Assembly: GCF_007828035.1 (NCBI RefSeq)
Contig: NZ_VITV01000004.1
Span: 325,559-389,558, forward strand
Length of the DNA: 64,000 bases
Source of the DNA: Nitrospirillum amazonense
GTDB taxonomy: Bacteria; Pseudomonadota; Alphaproteobacteria; Azospirillales; Azospirillaceae
Direction: 5' to 3'
Shown: piece by piece, positions 54,199 through 64,000 of the stretch
Numbering within the stretch: position 1 is the stretch's first letter
Layout: every line of letters begins with the position of its first letter
Notes under the pieces: model-generated
The model's input: only the letters and a program-made list of their open reading frames with translations
What the model was told of the DNA's origin: nothing
Database searches by the model: none
Translations under genes and position numbers: made by a program

Positions 54199-54843
54199 TC
54201 AGTCGCGTTCCTTGCGGCGGCTGGGATCGCGGAAATAGAACTGGTTGTCGTCCAGGCTGACGCCCGTCTGCGTATCTAGCAGCGCCACCTCGGTGGTGGT
54301 CCCCTGGGCGTCCAGCACCCGCCACTTCTTCAGGCCGAAGGGCTGTTCCTGGAACATCAGGGTCAGGCGGCCCAGGCCGGGATCCTTGGTCTGGACCAGC
54401 GTCACCTCCAGCACGCCGGCGCTGTCGTCCATGGAGGTGACGGTGACGTCACCGGACAGGTGCAGATCGGGCCGCAGAATGAAGTCGGCCATGGTGCTGC
54501 CGATGGGGGCGTTCGACTGTTCCTTGGACTCGGCGTCCCAGAAATAGACGAAATGGCCGTCGGCCACGATGAAGTTCTTGTTGGGCGGATCATAGTCGAT
54601 CCGCATCTTGCCCGGCCGCTTCAGCTGGAAGGTGCCGCGCACCAGGCTGCCGTCGGGGTTCACCTGCTGAAACTGCGACTTCAGCGTCTGGATGCCGTTG
54701 AGGTAGGTCTCCACCTGCGTCAGCTTGGCCTTGTCCTCATCGGTGAACTGGGTGGGCGGCTTGGCGGCGGCGATCCCGGGAAGGGCCAGGGGAGCGACGG
54801 AAGCGAGCGCGATGAGGGCGGCGAGGGCGGTGCGGCGGATCAT
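54199..54843 (-). CDS. lolA: Outer-membrane lipoprotein carrier protein LolA
   Basis: LolA ferries lipoproteins through the periplasm from LolCDE to the outer membrane. The 214-residue precursor has a signal peptide (IRRTALAALIALASVAPLALPG, cleaved near AAA-KP). The half-barrel includes TLKSQFQQVNPDGSLVRGTFQLKRPGKMRIDYDPP, typical of alphaproteobacterial LolA. It follows ftsK on the same strand after 129 bases. Confidence 0.95.
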   Translation of the reverse strand: MIRRTALAALIALASVAPLALPGIAAAKPPTQFTDEDKAKLTQVETYLNGIQTLKSQFQQVNPDGSLVRGTFQLKRPGKMRIDYDPPNKNFIVADGHFVYFWDAESKEQSNAPIGSTMADFILRPDLHLSGDVTVTSMDDSAGVLEVTLVQTKDPGLGRLTLMFQEQPFGLKKWRVLDAQGTTTEVALLDTQTGVSLDDNQFYFRDPSRRKERD

Positions 54844-54925
54844 GGTGCCTTCAGGATAGACCGCGCTTTAAGGCGGAATTTTGGTGGCGATAACAATGTG
54901 TTGAAAAATCGGCCCGGAAGGGGAG

Positions 54926-54957
54926 GGGGCGTACGTCGCGCGTACACCTGCCCCCTT
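54926..54957 (-). other. Hairpin between ftsK and lolA
   Basis: GGGGGC and GCCCCC arms enclose a GTAC/GTAC inner pairing. It lies in the ftsK-lolA gap on the minus strand without a T-run. It could be a weak terminator or an RNA-processing site. Confidence 0.35.
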
Positions 54958-54972
54958 GCACCTTCCCTGGCC

Positions 54973-57699
54973 TCAGTTCACGCGCTCATGATCATCGATG
55001 TTGCGCGCCAGCACCTCGCGCTTGCCGACATGATTGGCGCGGCTGACCACGCCTTCCTGTTCCATGCGCTCGATCAGGCGGGCGGCGCTGTTGTAGCCGA
55101 TGCGCAGGTGACGCTGGATGAAGCTGGTGCTGGCCTTGCCCTCGCGGCAGACCACGGCCACCGCCTGGTCATAGAGGTCGTCGCCCGAGCTGCCGTTGCC
55201 ACCGGCGCCGCCACCGCCCGACCCGCCATCGTCGTCGAAGGGGCTGGCGTCGTCTTCCTCCGTCACCGCGTCGACGTAGTTGGGCTCACCCTGGGCCTTC
55301 AGGAACTTCACCACGTCCTCCACCTCCTGGTCGCGGACGAAGGGACCGTGGACGCGGGTGATGCGGCCGCCGCCGGCCATGTAGAGCATGTCGCCCTGGC
55401 CCAGCAGCTGTTCGGCACCCTGTTCGCCCAGGATGGTGCGGCTGTCGATCTTCGAGGTGACCTGGAAGCTGATGCGGGTGGGGAAGTTGGCCTTGATGGT
55501 GCCGGTGATGACGTCCACCGAGGGGCGCTGCGTCGCCATGATGATGTGGATGCCGGCGGCGCGGGCCATCTGGGCCAGGCGCTGGATGGCGGCCTCGATG
55601 TCCTTGCCGGCCACCAGCATAAGGTCGGCCATCTCATCGACGATGACGACGATATAGGGCAGTTCCGTCAGGTCGATGGGCTGGTCCTCGAACACCGGCT
55701 TGCCGGTGTCGGGGTCGAAGCCCGTCTGGATGCGGCGGGTCAGCGTCTCGCCGTTCTGGCGCGCCTCGCGCAGGCGCATGTTGTAGCCGTCGATGTTGCG
55801 CACGCCCAGTTTAGACATGGCGCGGTAGCGGTCCTCCATCTCACGCACCGTCCACTTCAGGGCCACCACCGCCTTCTTCGGGTCGGTCACCACCGGCGCC
55901 AGCAGGTGGGGGATGCCCTCGTAGATGGACAGTTCCAGCATCTTGGGATCGACCATGATGAAGCGGCATTTCTCCGGCGGCAGCCGGTAGAGCAGCGACA
56001 GGATCATGGTGTTGATGGCCACCGACTTGCCCGAACCGGTGGTGCCGGCGACCAGCAGGTGGGGCATGCGGGCGAGATCGGCGATCACCGGCTGGCCGCC
56101 GATGTCCTTGCCCAGCACCAGGGCCAGCTTGTGCTGGCTGCGGTCGTAGGTATCCGCCTCCAGCAGTTCGCGCAGGTAGACGGTTTCCCGCTTGGCGTTG
56201 GGCAGCTCCACGCCGATGACGTTGCGGCCAGGCACCACCGCCACGCGGACGGACACGGCGCTCATGGACCGGGCGATGTCGTCGGCCAGGCCGATGACGC
56301 GGGACGACTTGGTGCCCGGCGCCGGTTCCAATTCATAGAGGGTGACGACGGGGCCGGGGTGGACCTTGCCGATCTCACCCTTCACGCCGAAGTCGTCCAG
56401 CACGCCTTCCAGCAGCTGGGCGTTCTGGCGCAGGCCTTCCTCGTTCACGCCCGGGCTGCGCACCGACAGGTCGGGCAACTGCAGCAGGTCCACCGGCGGC
56501 AGTTCGTATTCGCTGGGCCCATCGGGTTCCAGGTCCAGGCTGGACTGCACCGGTGCCGGCGCCTTGCGCGCGATCTCCACCGGCTTGGCCTTGGGCGGCA
56601 CGACGGTCGCCAAGGGCCGGCGGGGGGCGGCCTCGCCTTCGACCGCCAGCTCTCCGTCACGCGGCGGCTCACGGTCGGCGGGGCGATCTAGCGGCGGGAT
56701 GGACAGACTGGGTTCACGGCGCGTGCCGTCGCCGAAGCCGGGTTCCCGGCGGGGCACCGGCGCGGCCCGCTTGGGCGCCGACAGGCCCCTCAGCGTATCG
56801 GCCAAGCCACCCTTGAGACCGCCGGCGATGCCGCTGAGGCCACCGATGCCGCCCCCCAGCGCGGAACCGGCGGCGGCGCGGAGGCGCCCTGCCAAGCCAG
56901 CGGCGGGGACGGCCGTTTCCTCCACGTACTCCTCATACGCCTCGTCCTCCGGCTCATAGGTCGGTTCGGGCGCGCGGCGGACGGAGGCGGGCTTGGGCTT
57001 CAGGACGGGGCGCCACTGGCCGGCCCGGCGAATGAGGCCATAGGTGGCGCCCACGGCGGCGAAGGCCTGGTAGAAGGGCACGCCCAGGGCCACGACGATC
57101 AGCGCCACGGTGGCGAAGGCCATGACCAGGCCCAGCACCACCGGGCTGCTCCACCCCACATGGCTGGCGATGAAGCGATCGACCAGGGTGACGATGACGC
57201 GGCCGGCGTTGCCGCCGGCGCCACCGCCGAAGGGGGCAGAGATGCCGCCCAGCGACACGCCGGCCAGGGTGATGGCGAACAGGCCGGCGGCGATGCGTCC
57301 GGCCCAGAAGCTGGGCGGGTCGTGGCGCAGGATGCGCACGCCCCAGCCGGCGATGATGACCGCCAGCAGATAGGCCGCCAAGCCGAAGGACTGCACCAGC
57401 ACGTCGGCGGTGTAGGAGCCGAAGGCCCCCGCCACGTTGTGCACGACCGTGTGCGGGCCGGCCGTGTTCCAGGAGGGGTCGTTGGGGTCGTAGCTGAACA
57501 GGATGGCGGCCAGCGCCAGGGCCAGCAGCACGACACACAGGCCGCCCACCTCGGTGGCCCGGCGCATCAGGAACTGCGACGCGCCCTCAGGCAAAAGGCT
57601 GCCCCGCCGGCGCTTGCCCGGGCCGGTGGGCGCGGGGCCAGAGGACAGGGGATCGCGGTTGCCCCGGGAACCGGGGGTGGAGGCAAGGCGGGTCGTCAT
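54973..57699 (-). CDS. ftsK: DNA translocase FtsK
   Basis: FtsK couples chromosome-dimer resolution to division. The 908-residue protein has four N-terminal membrane spans (about 45-205) and a variable Pro/Arg-rich linker. The RecA-like motor has Walker A ([12 protein letters not shown]) near residue 555 and Walker B ([11 protein letters not shown]) near 683. The C-terminal gamma winged helix ([23 protein letters not shown]) reads KOPS sites. An unusual Gly/Ser-rich insert ([18 protein letters not shown]) separates motor and gamma domain. Confidence 0.97.
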   Translation of the reverse strand: MTTRLASTPGSRGNRDPLSSGPAPTGPGKRRRGSLLPEGASQFLMRRATEVGGLCVVLLALALAAILFSYDPNDPSWNTAGPHTVVHNVAGAFGSYTADVLVQSFGLAAYLLAVIIAGWGVRILRHDPPSFWAGRIAAGLFAITLAGVSLGGISAPFGGGAGGNAGRVIVTLVDRFIASHVGWSSPVVLGLVMAFATVALIVVALGVPFYQAFAAVGATYGLIRRAGQWRPVLKPKPASVRRAPEPTYEPEDEAYEEYVEETAVPAAGLAGRLRAAAGSALGGGIGGLSGIAGGLKGGLADTLRGLSAPKRAAPVPRREPGFGDGTRREPSLSIPPLDRPADREPPRDGELAVEGEAAPRRPLATVVPPKAKPVEIARKAPAPVQSSLDLEPDGPSEYELPPVDLLQLPDLSVRSPGVNEEGLRQNAQLLEGVLDDFGVKGEIGKVHPGPVVTLYELEPAPGTKSSRVIGLADDIARSMSAVSVRVAVVPGRNVIGVELPNAKRETVYLRELLEADTYDRSQHKLALVLGKDIGGQPVIADLARMPHLLVAGTTGSGKSVAINTMILSLLYRLPPEKCRFIMVDPKMLELSIYEGIPHLLAPVVTDPKKAVVALKWTVREMEDRYRAMSKLGVRNIDGYNMRLREARQNGETLTRRIQTGFDPDTGKPVFEDQPIDLTELPYIVVIVDEMADLMLVAGKDIEAAIQRLAQMARAAGIHIIMATQRPSVDVITGTIKANFPTRISFQVTSKIDSRTILGEQGAEQLLGQGDMLYMAGGGRITRVHGPFVRDQEVEDVVKFLKAQGEPNYVDAVTEEDDASPFDDDGGSGGGGAGGNGSSGDDLYDQAVAVVCREGKASTSFIQRHLRIGYNSAARLIERMEQEGVVSRANHVGKREVLARNIDDHERVN

Positions 57700-57851
57700 G
57701 GGCCGTCGCTCGTTCCTGAAAACTTACGGGCGTGGGTCAAATGTCGGAATCGGTGCCGTTACCCGTTCGGGCGGCGGGCCGATTCCAGGAAGTAAACACG
57801 GTATCAGGCAACTTTATGTCAGGCCGAAAACCGGGTGTGCCGGGGTGGTGG

Positions 57852-59150
57852 TCATCCCAACACCCGGGCTATCGTCTCACAGGCGCAGGCCACCGTTTCG
57901 GTGTCGTGCACCAGGGCCACGCGGATATAGGGGTGGCCGGCGTTGCTGCCGTCCGGTTCCGATCGCGTGAAGTACGCGCCGGGCAGCACGCGCAGGCCCG
58001 CCTCGCCCCACAGCCGGCGGGTGGCGGCTTCGCCGTCGCCCACCTCCAGCCAGAGGAAGAAGCCGCCGGCCGGGCGGTAGAAACCGTAGCGGCCCTTCAG
58101 CGCCGCCTCCGCCGCATCGATCTTCTGGCGGTAGAGGCGCCGGTTCTCCTCCACATGCGCGTCGTCACTCCACAGCGCGGCGGCCGCGGCCAGCGCCGGC
58201 AGGGCGTTGCCGGCCAGGGCGTAGCTGCGCAGGCGGGTGAACGCCTGGATCAGGGCGGGATCGCCGGCGATGAAGCCGGACCGCAGGCCGGCGGCGCTGG
58301 ACCGCTTGGACAGGGAGTTGAACACCAGCAGGTTGGCAGTTCCCTGGCCCGCTTTCCCCTGGCCGGCCCCATCGTTTTCCAGGGCCAATGCCGCCTCGAA
58401 CCCGCCGGGGGGTGGGGCCTTGTCCCAGATCTCGGCATAGCATTCGTCCAGCGCCAGGACGAAGCCGTAGGCGCGGGCGAGGCCAATGGCCTTCTTCAGG
58501 TACGCCAAGTCCGCCACCGCCCCTTGCGGGTTGCTGGGCGTGCACAGATACATCAGCGCCGTGCGGGCCAGCAGGTCGGGCGACAGCGCGTCCAGGTCGG
58601 GCAGGAAGCCGGTTTCACGGGTGGCCGGCATGAATACCGGCTCGGCCCCCGCCAGCGCGGCGGCCCCCTCGTACACGGCGTAGAAGGGGTTGGGGATCAG
58701 CACCGCGGGCTGGCGACCGTCTTTCCGCTGCGGCGTTGCCAGCAGCGCCACCTGGAACAACGCCTCACGCGTGCCCGTGGCGGGCAGGATGCCCTTGTCC
58801 ACGTCCACGAAGCCCGCAGGCAGACCGTAGCGGCGGCAGAGCCAGCCGTACACGGCGGCACGGAAGGGGGCCGTGCCGATGGTGGGCGGATATTTGCCCC
58901 AGTCGGCCAGGGGGGCCGCGGCCAGCGCCTGCGCCAGCAGGGCGGGCGGTTCGTGCTGCGGCTCGCCGATGGACAGCATGAGCGGGGTGGTGTTGCTGCG
59001 CGGCGTCACGTCCGCCAGCAGCGCGCCCAGCCGGGTGAAGGGATAGTCCGACAGCCCGCCCAGGCGGCCGTTCAGGGACGGCCCCACGGTCGGGCCCCCA
59101 ACAACCGGGTGCGTCGTGACGGAAAGCCGGGAGTCGGCCGCCAGTTCCAT
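57852..59150 (-). CDS. dapC: Class-I/II aminotransferase, probable succinyldiaminopimelate transaminase
   Basis: This 432-residue PLP-dependent enzyme binds PLP through the Lys in NSLSKRSSAAGLRSGF (near residue 284). It shows the fold-type-I motifs GKYPPTIGTAPFRAAV and CTPSNPQGAV. Its best match in my knowledge is the DapC branch, which makes succinyl-diaminopimelate for lysine and peptidoglycan. It sits just downstream of the PII gene, as the aat gene does beside glnZ in A. brasilense. Exact substrate specificity is inferred. Confidence 0.85.
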   Translation of the reverse strand: MELAADSRLSVTTHPVVGGPTVGPSLNGRLGGLSDYPFTRLGALLADVTPRSNTTPLMLSIGEPQHEPPALLAQALAAAPLADWGKYPPTIGTAPFRAAVYGWLCRRYGLPAGFVDVDKGILPATGTREALFQVALLATPQRKDGRQPAVLIPNPFYAVYEGAAALAGAEPVFMPATRETGFLPDLDALSPDLLARTALMYLCTPSNPQGAVADLAYLKKAIGLARAYGFVLALDECYAEIWDKAPPPGGFEAALALENDGAGQGKAGQGTANLLVFNSLSKRSSAAGLRSGFIAGDPALIQAFTRLRSYALAGNALPALAAAAALWSDDAHVEENRRLYRQKIDAAEAALKGRYGFYRPAGGFFLWLEVGDGEAATRRLWGEAGLRVLPGAYFTRSEPDGSNAGHPYIRVALVHDTETVACACETIARVLG

Positions 59151-59345
59151 GGGAAAAATCGTGTCCGGACATATCGGGAAGACGGCCCGATATTAGCCGC
59201 CGGACCCCGCCCCCACAAGGCCCACAGCGTTTCATCACCCCCAGCCCCGGCCCGGAAAGCGCCTTAGAATCCGTGGATTTGCCCCTAAATGCTTAGAAAC
59301 CCGATGAAAAGCGGACCAAGGCGCCCCGGGGGCGTCACGGCATAT

Positions 59346-59771
<426 letters not shown>

Positions 59772-59828
59772 TCAAGAAGCGTGCCGTATTCACAAGATTG
59801 TCGCGCCTAACCCCAAAGGAGCGCGCGC

Positions 59829-59969
59829 ATGGAAGGCGGCGGGGCGGTAATCCGCCGTGCCGCCGCCACTTTTTGGCGCACAGCCTGCCAAAGGATGATG
59901 CCAAATGCGGTTCACCGCCCACGAAGCGGGGGCAATTGCATAAATTATAGGCAATCCAGGCCTGGTTAA
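59829..59969 (+). CDS. Possible leader peptide ORF, 46 aa
   Basis: A textbook AAAGGAG lies 7 bases before this ATG. The 46-codon ORF (start MEGGGAVIRRAAATFWRTAC) runs straight through an intrinsic terminator hairpin. It has no recognisable domain. Ribosome position on it would affect folding of that hairpin, as in attenuators. It is a candidate only. Confidence 0.3.
   Translation: MEGGGAVIRRAAATFWRTACQRMMPNAVHRPRSGGNCINYRQSRPG
59835..59874 (+). terminator. Orphan intrinsic terminator upstream of the UbiH-type gene
   Basis: GGCGGCGG pairs with CCGCCGCC, and the inner GGCGG pairs with CCGCC around TAAT. ACTTTTT follows immediately. It works in the plus direction only, yet no plus-strand gene precedes it. 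Confidence 0.75.
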
Positions 59970-60080
59970 AGGGCATGAGCGTGGCACTGGACAAGCGCCA
60001 GTGGGCTCGCGATGCTGCGCCCTTGGTTCCCGCGTGTTCCCCTGTCCCTTGCCTATACCCCCTGCCCCGAGGCATCGCCG

Positions 60081-61331
60081 ATGTCCACCGAAGCGCCAGC
60101 GCCCACCACCGACACCGATCTTATCGCTGACGTCGCCATCGTAGGCGGCGGCCTGGCCGGCCTGTCGCTGGCGGCGGCGCTGGGCACGGCCGGCGTGCGC
60201 ACGCTGTGCATCGACCGCGACAGCCCGGCCCACCAACTGGGCGCCACCTTCGACGGCCGCACCACCGCCATTTCCCACGGCAGCAAGAAGATCCTGGAGG
60301 GGGCCGGGGTGTGGGCCCACCTGAACGGCGACGCCGGCCCCATCCTGGACATCCGCGTCACCGACCAGAACCGCCCGACCTTCTTGCATTACGACCACCG
60401 GGAGGTGGGCGACCAGCCCTTCGGCTACATCGTCGAGAACATCGTGCTGCGCCGGGCGCAGTTCGCCCGCCTGGCGGAGCTGCCGTCCGTCACCCACCTG
60501 GCGCCGGTGGAGGTGACGGCCCTCGATCGCGGCCCCACCATGGCCACCATCACCCTGGCGGACGGCCGGCGCGTACGCGCCCGCCTGGTGGTCGGCGCCG
60601 ACGGGCGGGGCAGCCTGTGCCGCAAGGACGCCGGCATCGCCCTGGTCGGCGGCAGCTATGACCAGACGGCCATCGCCGTGACGGTGGAGCATGAGTTCCC
60701 CCACCACGGTGTGGCAGTGGAAATGTTCCTGCCTAGCGGGCCGTTCGCCATGCTGCCCCTGACCGGCAACCGCACCTCCATCGTCTGGTCGGACAAGAGT
60801 GCCGCCGTGCCCCACTACATGGGCCTGGACGAGGTGGCCTTCACCGCCGAGTTGCAAGCCCGCATCGGCGACTGGCTGGGGGCGGTGCGGCCCATCGGCG
60901 GGCGCTACATCTTCCCCCTGTCTTGGCAGCATGCCCAGCGCTATATCGACCGCCGCCTGGCGCTGATCAGCGAGACCATCCACGCCATGCACCCCATCGC
61001 CGGGCAGGGCCTGAACATGGGCCTGCGGGATCTGGCGGCCCTGGCGGAGGTGATCGTCGACGCCTGGCGCCTGGGCCTGGACGTCGGCGGTACGGCGACG
61101 CTGGAGCGCTACCAGCGCTGGCGCCGCTTCGACAACGTCAGCCTGCTGGGCGTGACCGACGGCCTGACCCGCCTGTTCTCCAACGACATCGCCCCCTTGA
61201 AGGTGGCGCGCGGCCTGGGCTTGGCGGCCGTCAACTCCGCCCCGCTGATGCCGCTGAAGAAGCTGTTCATGCGCCACGCCATGGGCATCGTCGGCGAGCT
61301 GCCGCGCCTGGTGCGGGGGGAACCGCTGTAA
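60081..61331 (+). CDS. FAD-dependent UbiH/UbiF/COQ6-family hydroxylase
   Basis: This 416-residue flavoprotein monooxygenase belongs to the ubiquinone-biosynthesis hydroxylase family. The N-terminal FAD motif is AIVGGGLAGLSLAAALG, the mid NADH/FAD motif is VVGADGRGSLCRK, and the second FAD motif is HPIAGQGLNMGLRD. Which ring position of the quinone precursor it hydroxylates cannot be told. The start at 60081 has GAGG eight bases upstream. It is divergent from glnZ. Confidence 0.9.
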   Translation: MSTEAPAPTTDTDLIADVAIVGGGLAGLSLAAALGTAGVRTLCIDRDSPAHQLGATFDGRTTAISHGSKKILEGAGVWAHLNGDAGPILDIRVTDQNRPTFLHYDHREVGDQPFGYIVENIVLRRAQFARLAELPSVTHLAPVEVTALDRGPTMATITLADGRRVRARLVVGADGRGSLCRKDAGIALVGGSYDQTAIAVTVEHEFPHHGVAVEMFLPSGPFAMLPLTGNRTSIVWSDKSAAVPHYMGLDEVAFTAELQARIGDWLGAVRPIGGRYIFPLSWQHAQRYIDRRLALISETIHAMHPIAGQGLNMGLRDLAALAEVIVDAWRLGLDVGGTATLERYQRWRRFDNVSLLGVTDGLTRLFSNDIAPLKVARGLGLAAVNSAPLMPLKKLFMRHAMGIVGELPRLVRGEPL

Positions 61332-61441
61332 ACCCGTGACGCCGTTGGACTTGTTGCCATCGGCGGACACATTGGACGAGAATGCGCCGCCGCCAGGGCG
61401 GCGGGCCCCAGCGGCCCTGCATCAAGAACAGGGCCTGAGGC

Positions 61442-63910
61442 ATGGGGACAGGAATGGAAGCGAAGACCGACCGCCGCACCGGGCGCCGGGTTCTGGCATG
61501 GCTGGGCGGGATCGCCGGCGTGGTGGTGGTCGGGGTCGCGGGGCTGGTCGGCTGGGTGGCATGGAGCCTGAACGCCAGCCTGCCCCAGCTGGAGGGCACC
61601 GCCGCCATCCCCGGCCTCTCCGGCCCGGTGACGGTGGAGCGGGATGAGAACGGCGTGCCCACCCTGACGGGCCCCGACCGCGTCAGCCTGATGTACGGCC
61701 TTGGCTTCCTGCACGCTCAGGAACGCTATTTCCAGATGGACCTGATGCGCCGCAGCGCCGCCGGCGAATTGTCCAGCCTGTTCGGCCCGCTGGCCGCCAA
61801 GTTCGACACGCCGCGCCGCCTGCACCGGTTCCGCGACCGTGCCCACGCCGCCGTGGAACGCTCCAGCCCCGAGCAGCATGCCATGCTGGCGGCCTACACC
61901 GCCGGCGTGAACGCCGGGCTGGACGGCCTGAAGTTCGCCCCCTTCGAGTACGCGCTGCTGCGCCAGCACCCCCAGCCTTGGAGCCTGGAGGACACGCTGC
62001 TGGTGGTGGACGCCATGTATTTCGACCTGCAGTCTTCCGACGGATGGGATGAGCGCCGCCTGGAGCTGGCCATGGACCAGCTGGGCCCCCTCATGGCCAA
62101 CTTCCTGTATCCCAGGGGAACGGAACTGGACGCGCCGCTGGACGGCAGCACCCTGCCCGAGCCGCCGATGCCGGCCAGCTACACCCCCGCCATCAAGATG
62201 GGCCAGGCGGCGCCGCGGCAGGACGGGGCCTCCGACAGCGAGGCCCCTGGCAGCGAGGCCCCTGACAGCGAGGCGATCCCCGGCAGCAACAACTGGGCGG
62301 TCAGCGGGGCCCTGACCGGCACCGGCGCCGCCATGATGGCCAACGACATGCACCTGGGCCTGCGCACACCCAACACCTGGTACCGCGCCCGGCTGGTGGT
62401 GAAGCCCGCTGGGTCGGACACGCCCACCCTGGACCTGGTCGGCGTCACCCTGCCCGGCAACCCGCTGCTGGTGGTGGGCAGCAACAGGCACGTGGCCTGG
62501 GGCTACACCGACGCCTATGTCGACACCGGCGACGTGGTCATCCTGGAACCGGTGGACGGCGACCCCGACCGCTACAAGACACCGGACGGGCCGAAGACCC
62601 TGGAAAAGCACCGGCAGGTACTGTGTCCCGCGCCGACCTGCCCCAGCATCACCATCGAGGACAGCGACTGGGGCCCGGTGATCGGCACCGACGCGCAGGG
62701 TCGCAAGCTGGCCTATCGCTGGGTGGCCCATGACGTGGGGGCGGAGGTGATGACGGCGGGCGCCGCCCTGGAGCAGGCGGGGTCGGTGGAGGAGGCGGTG
62801 TCTATCGCCCACCGCCTGCCCATTCCCAACGAGAACATGATGGTGGTCGACACCAAGGGCAACCTGGCCTGGACCGTGGTGGGCCTGGTGCCCCGCCGCT
62901 TCGGCCACGACGGCACCCTGCCGACCAGCTGGGCCGACGGCAAGGCGGGCTGGAACGGTTATCTGTCCCCGGCGGAGGTGCCGGTCATCGTCAATCCCCA
63001 GAATGGCCGCCTGTGGACCGCCAACACCCGGGTGGTGGGCGGCGACGCGCTGGCCAAGCTGGGCTTCGGCGACTATGCCCTGGGCGGCCGAGCCGGCCAG
63101 ATCCGCGATGATCTGCTGGCCAAGGACGCCTTCACTGAAAAGGACCTGCTGGGCATCCAGCTGGATGACCGCGCACCCATGCTGGATTTCTGGCAGCGCC
63201 TGATGTTGCAAGCCCTGGGTGAACGGGCGAGCGACCAGGCGCTGGCCAACCTGGTGGCGCCGGTTGAAAGCTGGGGCGGCCGCGCCGCCATTCCCTCCGT
63301 GGGCTATCGCCTGGTGCGCACCTTCCGCAGCGCTCTGGTCGATCGGCTGTATCAGGCCTACACCGCCCCGATGGCGGGGCCCGCCGGCGATCACGCCAAT
63401 GACCTGGTCAGCCATCAGGCCGAAGGGCCGGCGCGCCGCCTGCTGACCGCCCGGCCCACCGGCCTGGTGCCCCCGGGCTACAAGAGCTGGGACGCCCTGA
63501 TCGACGCCGCGCTGAAGGACGTGCGCGAGCGTATCGCGCAGAATGGCGGCGACATCGCCCATTTCACCTGGGGCGACCGCAACCGCCTTGCCATCCGCCA
63601 CCCCATTTCGAACATCCAGCCGCTGCTCAGCCCCTATCTCGACCCGCCAGGGGAACCGGTGGCCGGCGACCTGTACCAGCCGCGCGTGACCGCCCCCAGC
63701 TTCGGCGCCTCTGAACGCCTGGTGGTGTCGCCGGGGCATGAGGACACGGGCCTGTTCCACATGCCCACGGGCCAGAGCGGCCACCCCCGTTCCCCCTATT
63801 ACAACAAGGGGCATGAGGACTGGGTGGAGGGCCGCGCGACGCCGCTGCTGCCGGGCCCGACCCGCTGGCGCATGACGCTCGAGCCAGCCAAGGGGGCACC
63901 AGCGCCCTGA
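61442..63910 (+). CDS. Penicillin acylase family protein (Ntn-hydrolase)
   Basis: This 822-residue periplasmic or membrane-anchored amidase has an N-terminal hydrophobic anchor (VLAWLGGIAGVVVVGVAGLVGWVAW, about 20-44). The alpha chain is followed by a spacer and the autocatalytic site GSNNW; the new N-terminal nucleophile would be Ser282. The beta chain then extends to the end. Members hydrolyse beta-lactam side chains or acyl-homoserine lactones, so quorum quenching is possible. The spacer just before Ser282 contains a threefold 15-base tandem repeat. The start could also be the ATG at 61454. Confidence 0.92.
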   Translation: MGTGMEAKTDRRTGRRVLAWLGGIAGVVVVGVAGLVGWVAWSLNASLPQLEGTAAIPGLSGPVTVERDENGVPTLTGPDRVSLMYGLGFLHAQERYFQMDLMRRSAAGELSSLFGPLAAKFDTPRRLHRFRDRAHAAVERSSPEQHAMLAAYTAGVNAGLDGLKFAPFEYALLRQHPQPWSLEDTLLVVDAMYFDLQSSDGWDERRLELAMDQLGPLMANFLYPRGTELDAPLDGSTLPEPPMPASYTPAIKMGQAAPRQDGASDSEAPGSEAPDSEAIPGSNNWAVSGALTGTGAAMMANDMHLGLRTPNTWYRARLVVKPAGSDTPTLDLVGVTLPGNPLLVVGSNRHVAWGYTDAYVDTGDVVILEPVDGDPDRYKTPDGPKTLEKHRQVLCPAPTCPSITIEDSDWGPVIGTDAQGRKLAYRWVAHDVGAEVMTAGAALEQAGSVEEAVSIAHRLPIPNENMMVVDTKGNLAWTVVGLVPRRFGHDGTLPTSWADGKAGWNGYLSPAEVPVIVNPQNGRLWTANTRVVGGDALAKLGFGDYALGGRAGQIRDDLLAKDAFTEKDLLGIQLDDRAPMLDFWQRLMLQALGERASDQALANLVAPVESWGGRAAIPSVGYRLVRTFRSALVDRLYQAYTAPMAGPAGDHANDLVSHQAEGPARRLLTARPTGLVPPGYKSWDALIDAALKDVRERIAQNGGDIAHFTWGDRNRLAIRHPISNIQPLLSPYLDPPGEPVAGDLYQPRVTAPSFGASERLVVSPGHEDTGLFHMPTGQSGHPRSPYYNKGHEDWVEGRATPLLPGPTRWRMTLEPAKGAPAP
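62234..62278 (+). repeat. Three tandem 15-bp repeats in the penicillin acylase spacer
   Basis: Units GACAGCGAGGCCCCT, GGCAGCGAGGCCCCT and GACAGCGAGGCGATC lie head to tail and encode DSEAP, GSEAP and DSEAI. They fall in the linker removed or exposed on autoprocessing, just before the catalytic serine. Confidence 0.8.
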
Positions 63911-64000
63911 TGTAAAATGCATGACGTCGCTGCTGTCAGTGCTGTCATGCAATCGGCAATTCCTGCCTGCATTTTGCAAGGAAGTCGGCAGGGTTTTCCA
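63911..64000. other. Window end, no feature seen
   Basis: The last 90 bases after the penicillin acylase stop contain no gene or clear terminator. A short repeat of the word GCTGTCA/TGCTGTCAT is present near 63935-63950. Confidence 0.4.

Noticed and set aside
59880-59915. Sigma-54-like TGGCAT followed by TTTGGC on the minus strand before glnZ
   Set aside because: The GG to GC distance is two bases too long for a -24/-12 promoter, and no other match with correct spacing and a TTGC was found.
59985-60000. TGGCAC with a correctly spaced GC on the plus strand before the UbiH-type gene
   Set aside because: The -12 element reads AAGC rather than TTGC, and it overlaps no supporting activator site.
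61109-63979. Very long open frame on the minus strand opposite the penicillin acylase gene
   Set aside because: It is rich in His, Gln and Gly, lacks any motif, and mirrors the codon-position GC bias of the plus-strand gene. It is a shadow frame.

Overview
This is a high-GC chromosomal window from an alphaproteobacterium, most likely of the Azospirillum/Nitrospirillum group (Rhodospirillales). Two gene orders support this. The first is hisB-hisH-(acetyltransferase)-hisA-hisF-hisE-(HIT protein), the arrangement I recall for the Azospirillum brasilense his cluster. The second is a PII gene next to a class-I aminotransferase and divergent from a UbiH-type hydroxylase, as around A. brasilense glnZ. 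The assignment is by gene order and family recognition only, not by a database search. No rRNA, tRNA, CRISPR array or insertion sequence was seen.

Layout. 1-3.5 kb: the end of an amino-acid ABC transporter binding protein, a dicarboxylate/amino-acid symporter, a heavily structured gap, and two small proteins. 3.8-5.7 kb: hslVU (minus). 5.8-10.2 kb: the his cluster (plus). 10.3-11.6 kb: flavohemoglobin hmp. 11.6-15.5 kb: a LOG-family gene and dnaKJ (minus). 16-23 kb: small and unknown genes, two ABC-2 permeases, recX and an MscS-type channel. 23-28 kb: a molybdoenzyme, a glutathione peroxidase, a sensor kinase and a DUF1289 protein. 27.9-32.8 kb: rsmI-yraN-SirB1-gshB (minus), divergent from an LppC/LpoA-type lipoprotein. 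33-36 kb: znuCB divergent from znuA around a Zur-type palindrome. 36-43.7 kb: dapB, a DMT exporter, a patatin-like lipase, DUF2244, a divergent SDR/LysR pair, and nth. 43.7-47.2 kb: bactofilin, EI24 protein, PfkB kinase and ppa. 47.3-50.8 kb: a ParE-type toxin-antitoxin pair and a Pat-like acyl-CoA synthetase/acetyltransferase. 51-59.7 kb (minus): xthA, puuD-like, lolA, ftsK, dapC-like and glnZ. 60-63.9 kb: UbiH-type hydroxylase and penicillin acylase.

Most of the window is core metabolism and housekeeping. Stress and metal control are visible as sequence: heat-shock-like promoters before hslV and dnaK, an NsrR-like operator before hmp, and a Zur-like box at znu. The one clearly foreign patch is an AT-rich island of about 1 kb (52.2-53.2 kb). 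It carries a trypsin-like serine protease and is wedged between xthA and puuD.

The most notable unexplained signal is a dispersed family of about 90-100 nt intergenic elements. There are five copies: 9698-9786, 40391-40490 and 42958-43052 on plus, 51282-51379 and 54063-54162 on minus. Each has a conserved core plus two GC-rich hairpins. The arms of these hairpins differ between copies yet stay self-complementary, and the loops stay GACC/GACT and GGAT/GGAC. That compensatory pattern suggests selection on an RNA or folded-DNA structure. Two copies end in the apparent ribosome-binding site of the next gene, and two same-orientation copies bracket the xthA/protease/puuD block.
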